Below, piece after piece: positions 59,980-64,000 of a DNA stretch of 64,000 bases. This DNA is from CANLBN01 sp965230205 (GTDB lineage Bacteria > Pseudomonadota > Gammaproteobacteria > Pseudomonadales > Cellvibrionaceae): NCBI GenBank assembly GCA_965230205.1, contig OZ245996.1:1550001-1614000 (forward strand), in the 5' to 3' direction. The translations under genes and the position numbers were made by a program. Numbering within the stretch: position 1 is the first letter of the stretch; the number at the start of each line of letters is the position of its first letter. Below the pieces are notes generated by a model, which was not told the DNA's origin, searched no databases, and worked only from the letters and a program-made list of their open reading frames with translations.

Positions 59980-61107
59980 ATGCATATTGCGATTTTTGGT
60001 TGTGGTCAGTTAGCACAGATGACGGCGAAGGCCGGTATCAAACTAGGTCTTAAGTTTTCATTTATTGCCGATGAAGGCGAGGATACTCGTTGTGTTGATG
60101 ATCTAGGTGATATTGTCACCTACGTTGCAGGTATGTCCGCTGAAGCACTGTTTTCAGCATTGCATAAGCCCGACATTATGACTGTCGAAAAAGAGATGGT
60201 GGATGCTGAGTTGCTCAAATCGCTGAAAACATTTTCTACGGTTTACCCTTGTGGCGATGCAATTCGTATTGCGCAGAATCGTATTCGTGAAAAAAATTAT
60301 TTGCGTGACAACGGTATCCCAACGGCTGATTTTGAAATTATTCATTCTCGAGAACAGTTGACGGACCTAAGCGAAAAATTTGGCTTCCCTATTTATATTA
60401 AGGCGGCCGAGTCTGGTTATGATGGTTATAATCAGTGGCGTATTAAAACCCTTGGCGATTTAGAGCAAGCAGAATTAATTGCAGCAATTGATAATGGCGT
60501 TTCCTTAATTGCTGAAAAGCATGTGGCTTATAGTCGTGAGGTATCTGTCATTGCAGCACGCAATGCGAAAGGTGAAGTTGTCCTATACCCTGTGATGGAA
60601 AATCGTCACGAAGAGGGCGTATTGATTGCCACGATGGCACCAGCCCCCAGCATTGATGCTGGCTTAGAAAAGCAAGCGTTCGATTTTATGCAGCGCCTAT
60701 TAACCGCAATGGATTATGTCGGTGTATTAACGATGGAATGTTTCGAGACCGAAGCTGGTATCGTTGTTAATGAATTGGCGCCCCGAGTTCATAATTCTGG
60801 TCACTGGACGATCGAGGGAAGTGCGACTAGCCAATTTGAAAACCATTGCCGTGCGATATCCGGTATGGAACTCGGCTCGACAGCAATGGATAGTTTAGCT
60901 GGCTTGGTCAATATGCTCGGTAAGCATGGTGCCCCTGAAGAATTTTCTGACGATAATATTTTTTACCATGCCTATGGCAAGCAGGAACGTGCTCGCCGTA
61001 AATTAGGTCATGTGACTGTGCGTGCGAATACCCTCGAACAATTAAAACAGTCATTAAATAAGTCATTGCATTCTTTGTACAATGACCATTATTTACCGTT
61101 TAGTTAA
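59980..61107 (+). CDS. purK: N5-carboxyaminoimidazole ribonucleotide synthase PurK
   Basis: A 375-residue ATP-grasp enzyme. HIAIFGCGQLAQM at the N-terminus, FGFPIYIKAAESGYDGYNQW in the ATP-binding region and VVNELAPRVHNSGHWTIEGS at the active site identify PurK. It makes N5-CAIR from AIR, ATP and bicarbonate. The open frame reaches back to 59929 inside purE, but the ATG at 59980 starts the conserved sequence and follows the purE stop by five bases. Its end overlaps the convergent AsmA gene by 8 bp. Confidence 0.95.
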   Translation: MHIAIFGCGQLAQMTAKAGIKLGLKFSFIADEGEDTRCVDDLGDIVTYVAGMSAEALFSALHKPDIMTVEKEMVDAELLKSLKTFSTVYPCGDAIRIAQNRIREKNYLRDNGIPTADFEIIHSREQLTDLSEKFGFPIYIKAAESGYDGYNQWRIKTLGDLEQAELIAAIDNGVSLIAEKHVAYSREVSVIAARNAKGEVVLYPVMENRHEEGVLIATMAPAPSIDAGLEKQAFDFMQRLLTAMDYVGVLTMECFETEAGIVVNELAPRVHNSGHWTIEGSATSQFENHCRAISGMELGSTAMDSLAGLVNMLGKHGAPEEFSDDNIFYHAYGKQERARRKLGHVTVRANTLEQLKQSLNKSLHSLYNDHYLPFS

Positions 61108-63403
61108 AGAGCTTATCCAGGAGTTTTTTCTTAAGCTCTTCTTTCAATTCTTTTTCTGAGACTTGCTTGCCTTCTGATTTATCTGTCAGGCCTAATTTTT
61201 CAGCGGCTTTTTGTCTTAGTTCATCCTGCTTTCGATCAATAGTTTTTTCTGTATTAGCTTTTACCAGGGAGCGAAAGTCAATTTTGTACTCTGGTGAAGT
61301 AAGATTGCCATAGAACTTTACGGGGATAACCAAGCCTTTTAAGTCTTCACGGTCTTTACCGCCTTGGCCTTTATTCGTATTAACTACAAAAACAGATGTC
61401 GTATAGTCGAGTGTTTGCGGCTCTAAACTGATTTTACCTTTACCCCCAACTCTGAAGGCAGGTGCTTTGATGTTCAAATCGTTATTGGTAAGAACATTGT
61501 TGTTTAATTTAAGGTTCGCGGCTATTTCTGCAAACTGTGTTTCATCTTCAGTCACAGGTTTAGTGTCGACAGCTTTGCCACGTAGAGAATCAATTTTATC
61601 CTGGCTTTCATCAAGGATTTTTTTCACGTTAATGCCTTTAAGGGCACCATCTTTTACAACAAGAGAAATATTGCCATCGTTAGTTTGTTTGCCAGATCTA
61701 TCGACAATAGTAATATCGGTTTTTGCATCGCCTATACCCGATATCTGGTCTGTAATATCAGTATCTTTTAACAGGGGGCCGAAGTTTACGCCTTGTAAGT
61801 TATTTTCTATACGAAGCGTTGATTCTTTATCTTTTTCATTAAATGTAATCTTTCCATCTAACGTTCCCTGATAAAGGTTGGCTTTAGGCTTAATCACAAC
61901 TTGTTTATCTTTAGATTTAATATCGATAAGTAAGTTGTCTAATTTGGCACCACTAGCTTGTAAGTTTTCCGTGCGGAACATGCCGTTAGCGGTTAGCTCC
62001 TTAAAAATTGGAATAGGTGCAACAATGGCGAGAGCGGCTTTATTATCGTCAGCACTTTTATCTGATGTGGCGCTTGTTTGTTTTTCACTTTCAGGCACAT
62101 AACGGTCAAGATTTATTCTGTCGAGATTTAAATCAAAGTGGTAATGGGGCTGCTCAAAACCCATAAGAGAAACATCACCAGCAAGAGAGCTATCATCTAA
62201 TGTAAGATCAATCGCATGTAAAGCCATGCCATGCAGGCTGCCACTAAACTTAGTGCTAAAGGCCATTTTCTGTAAGGCTGTTTTGTCGGTTGGACTATAG
62301 TCGACTGCAAGCGCCTGCAATATTTTTTGAGGGTTAATTTCGTTGCTCGATAATTTTCCTTTTGCCATCACATCGTTATGCCAATCTTTCAGTATCATTT
62401 CACCATCAACATTGACCCCTAAAGTCTGTTCCGTTAATGAAAAAGGAAACATTGACGTCTGGTATTCCTGTAAAGAAACATTAATTTCCGGTATCGATAG
62501 CTGTGGGGAAAACTCGCCATTATTTGCCTTAATAATCAACTGATTGGCATTGAGTAATTGCGTTTGTTGGTCGAATCTAAATAGAGCGATATCGGCATTC
62601 AGCGTTTGTCCGCTCTTGGTTTGCTTGAGTGCAGTCGCAATATCTTTGAGAGTCACCGAACCATTATTAATATCTATGGCCGATAACGCTTTCAGTGAAA
62701 CCGAAACGGTATCAACCTGATGAGGTGTTACCGTGGCAGACAAGTTAATAGGCGCCTCCTTTTTAGAAAGAAGATTCCCGGTTTCTAAATTAATACCTTG
62801 TATACGATGTTGCTCACCGGATTGAAAGTCGTCATAGATAAGTTCTCCCTCTGTTATCGATATGCCAGCAATCACGATCGCAGCTAATGAGGCTGGAGAT
62901 TGATTTGGCGCTTGAGGGCTTTCACTCTTCGTTGCGCTTTCCTGCGGTGATGGGCTTTCCTCAGGTTGAGCGGCGATGCCATCCAGACTGCTTTTGCCAT
63001 CTTTAGTGACGATGTAATGCAGTTTAGGTTGCTTAAGCTCGATACGGCGGACTTCTAATTTCTTTTGCAGTAGTGGAAGTAATTTCACCCCTATATCGAC
63101 ACTGCTGATCTGTAATAAATGATTATCGCTGGTATTTGATGCGCCGGAATCCGTCGATGGAGTGATACCGGCGGGTTGTGACAATGTTATTTGGCCCGTA
63201 TGTATACCCAACCATGGAAAGACCGAGAGTTTCAGCTCATCCTGAATAGTCAGTGTTTGCCCCGTGTGTTGCTTCACCTGCTGAATGAGTTGCTGTCGAA
63301 AGGTGTCTGTATTGGCCAGTGTAGGTAACAGTAAAATACCGGCAATTAGTAGGACAATCAGTAAAGCCAGCAAAATGCCGGCAATTTTCAGTGTTTTTCT
63401 CAT
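61100..63403 (-). CDS. AsmA-family protein
   Basis: A 767-residue protein with one N-terminal membrane helix (GILLALLIVLLIAGILLL) and a long periplasmic beta-rich body. QQVKQHTGQTLTIQDELKLSVFP-like sequence, SVDIGVKLLPLLQKKLEVR and FADLYQG-like repeats are typical of AsmA/YhjG proteins. The C-terminal part has LKLNNNVLTNNDLNIKAPAF. These proteins help lipid transport between membranes. Its C-terminal tail is Lys/Glu-rich. It is divergent from hisB and overlaps the end of purK. Confidence 0.88.
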   Translation of the reverse strand: MRKTLKIAGILLALLIVLLIAGILLLPTLANTDTFRQQLIQQVKQHTGQTLTIQDELKLSVFPWLGIHTGQITLSQPAGITPSTDSGASNTSDNHLLQISSVDIGVKLLPLLQKKLEVRRIELKQPKLHYIVTKDGKSSLDGIAAQPEESPSPQESATKSESPQAPNQSPASLAAIVIAGISITEGELIYDDFQSGEQHRIQGINLETGNLLSKKEAPINLSATVTPHQVDTVSVSLKALSAIDINNGSVTLKDIATALKQTKSGQTLNADIALFRFDQQTQLLNANQLIIKANNGEFSPQLSIPEINVSLQEYQTSMFPFSLTEQTLGVNVDGEMILKDWHNDVMAKGKLSSNEINPQKILQALAVDYSPTDKTALQKMAFSTKFSGSLHGMALHAIDLTLDDSSLAGDVSLMGFEQPHYHFDLNLDRINLDRYVPESEKQTSATSDKSADDNKAALAIVAPIPIFKELTANGMFRTENLQASGAKLDNLLIDIKSKDKQVVIKPKANLYQGTLDGKITFNEKDKESTLRIENNLQGVNFGPLLKDTDITDQISGIGDAKTDITIVDRSGKQTNDGNISLVVKDGALKGINVKKILDESQDKIDSLRGKAVDTKPVTEDETQFAEIAANLKLNNNVLTNNDLNIKAPAFRVGGKGKISLEPQTLDYTTSVFVVNTNKGQGGKDREDLKGLVIPVKFYGNLTSPEYKIDFRSLVKANTEKTIDRKQDELRQKAAEKLGLTDKSEGKQVSEKELKEELKKKLLDKLFN

Positions 63404-63639
63404 AGGGTCAAATTCAACAATAGGGGTTAGAGTCTATTCAATCAGCCTTGATGGACCTTTAATCAAAAATAGACAAAATTTCAGCAGATGAGTTCTCTAT
63501 TACCTGCCTATTCTCTAGCGATTATCAGCCTGTCCTAGCACCCGCAGTGCCGAACACGTATAATTGCCGCCTTAGTATTGTGCGGCCTCTTACGCTTATA
63601 TGTTATATGAGAGGTTGCTTATCTTCATTGGAGAACCCT

Positions 63640-64000
63640 ATGTCCCAAGCCAATGCGGCCCAGCGCACTGCCAGCGTTCGTCGCGACACTCTGGAAACCA
63701 AAATTCAGGTTAGCCTTAACCTGGATGGTACTGGAAAATCCAGTTTTAACACAGGCGTGCCATTTTTAGAGCATATGATGGATCAGATTGCTCGTCATGG
63801 CCTTATCGATCTGGATATTACCTGCGACGGTGATACTCATATCGATGATCACCACAGTGTTGAAGATATTGGTATTACGCTGGGGCAGGCGGTCGCTAAA
63901 GCCATTGGTGATAAAAAAGGGATTCGTCGTTATGGTCACTCTTATGTGCCATTAGACGAAGCTCTGTCGCGAGTGGTGATCGATTTTTCGGGTCGCCCAG
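63640..64000 (+). CDS. hisB: Imidazoleglycerol-phosphate dehydratase HisB (3' end outside window)
   Basis: The frame is open to the right edge, so about 120 residues of the usual ~195 are visible. After an Ala-rich start come TKIQVSLNLDGTGKSSFNTG, PFLEHMMDQIARHGLIDL and DDHHSVEDIGITLGQA, the metal-binding motifs of the single-domain HisB. It catalyses the sixth step of histidine synthesis. GGAG precedes the ATG. The gene probably leads a histidine operon beyond the window. The 236-bp gap to the AsmA gene must hold two divergent promoters. Confidence 0.95.
   Translation, partial: MSQANAAQRTASVRRDTLETKIQVSLNLDGTGKSSFNTGVPFLEHMMDQIARHGLIDLDITCDGDTHIDDHHSVEDIGITLGQAVAKAIGDKKGIRRYGHSYVPLDEALSRVVIDFSGRP

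Noticed and set aside
1..64000. CRISPR array, prophage or conjugative element
   Set aside because: No regularly spaced repeats, integrase, phage structural genes or transfer genes are visible.

Overview
The window reads as chromosome of a gammaproteobacterium, probably a free-living marine one. The gene orders yqiB-cpdA-yqiA-parE and ygfB-pepP-ubiH-ubiI match the gammaproteobacterial arrangement. The extracellular nucleases, rhombosortase, haem peroxidases and c-di-GMP proteins fit a surface-interacting marine lineage such as the Cellvibrionales; this placement is inferred from gene content only. No plasmid, prophage or CRISPR array is visible. One small non-autonomous transposon-like element and one tRNA gene are present.

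Layout. 1-4400: core genes (partial yqiB, cpdA, yqiA, parE) and a DUF2750 protein. 4.4-9.0 kb: small hypothetical, LigE-like GST, and an operon of SSS symporter, metallophosphoesterase and rhombosortase. 9.2-20.2 kb: an AT-rich accessory block on the minus strand. It holds an AraC regulator and a long run of genes: secreted protein, acyl carrier protein, hot-dog thioesterase-like protein, FabA/FabZ-like protein lacking the catalytic acid, ketosynthase, truncated ketosynthase-like protein, AMP-dependent ligase, lipocalin-like protein, NmrA-type reductase, DoxX-like membrane protein and di-haem cytochrome c. It looks like an undescribed fatty-acid/polyketide-type pathway. 20.6-23.4 kb: SRPBCC protein with divergent TetR, flavin reductase, YdjM-like membrane protein. 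23.4-28.2 kb: two secreted endonuclease/exonuclease/phosphatase-family nucleases, each preceded by a long array of Pho-box half-sites at exact 11-bp spacing, which suggests phosphate scavenging from extracellular DNA. 29-33.6 kb: ygfB-pepP-ubiH-ubiI. 33.7-36.3 kb: a dCache protein with a degenerate GGDEF domain, a small membrane protein and a K+ channel. 36.4-40.7 kb: peroxiredoxin-glutaredoxin hybrid, then a YhaJ-like LysR gene divergent from DoxX, glutathionyl-hydroquinone reductase and pirin. 40.7-45 kb: cytoplasmic haem peroxidase, DUF6394 protein with a K+ channel/TrkA-N protein, tRNA-Leu(CAG).

45-46.1 kb: a broken MerR regulator and a companion gene, each with a MerR-type promoter (19-bp spacer). 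46.4-51.5 kb: a four-gene cluster of coiled-coil protein, inner-membrane OmpA-domain protein, Ras/Rab-like small GTPase and GGDEF-EAL protein. This is the strongest candidate here for an undescribed signalling system. 51.6-53.4 kb: secreted haem peroxidase. 53.6-56.3 kb: BaeSR-like two-component system with a Spy/CpxP-like periplasmic protein. 56.3-58.9 kb: DUF711 protein, membrane-anchored L7/L12-like protein, flavodoxin-like protein, and a 140-bp MITE with intact target duplication. 58.9-64 kb: hypothetical protein, purE, purK, an AsmA-family protein and the start of hisB, cut by the window end.

All assignments come from reading motifs, spacing and gene order; no database search was run.
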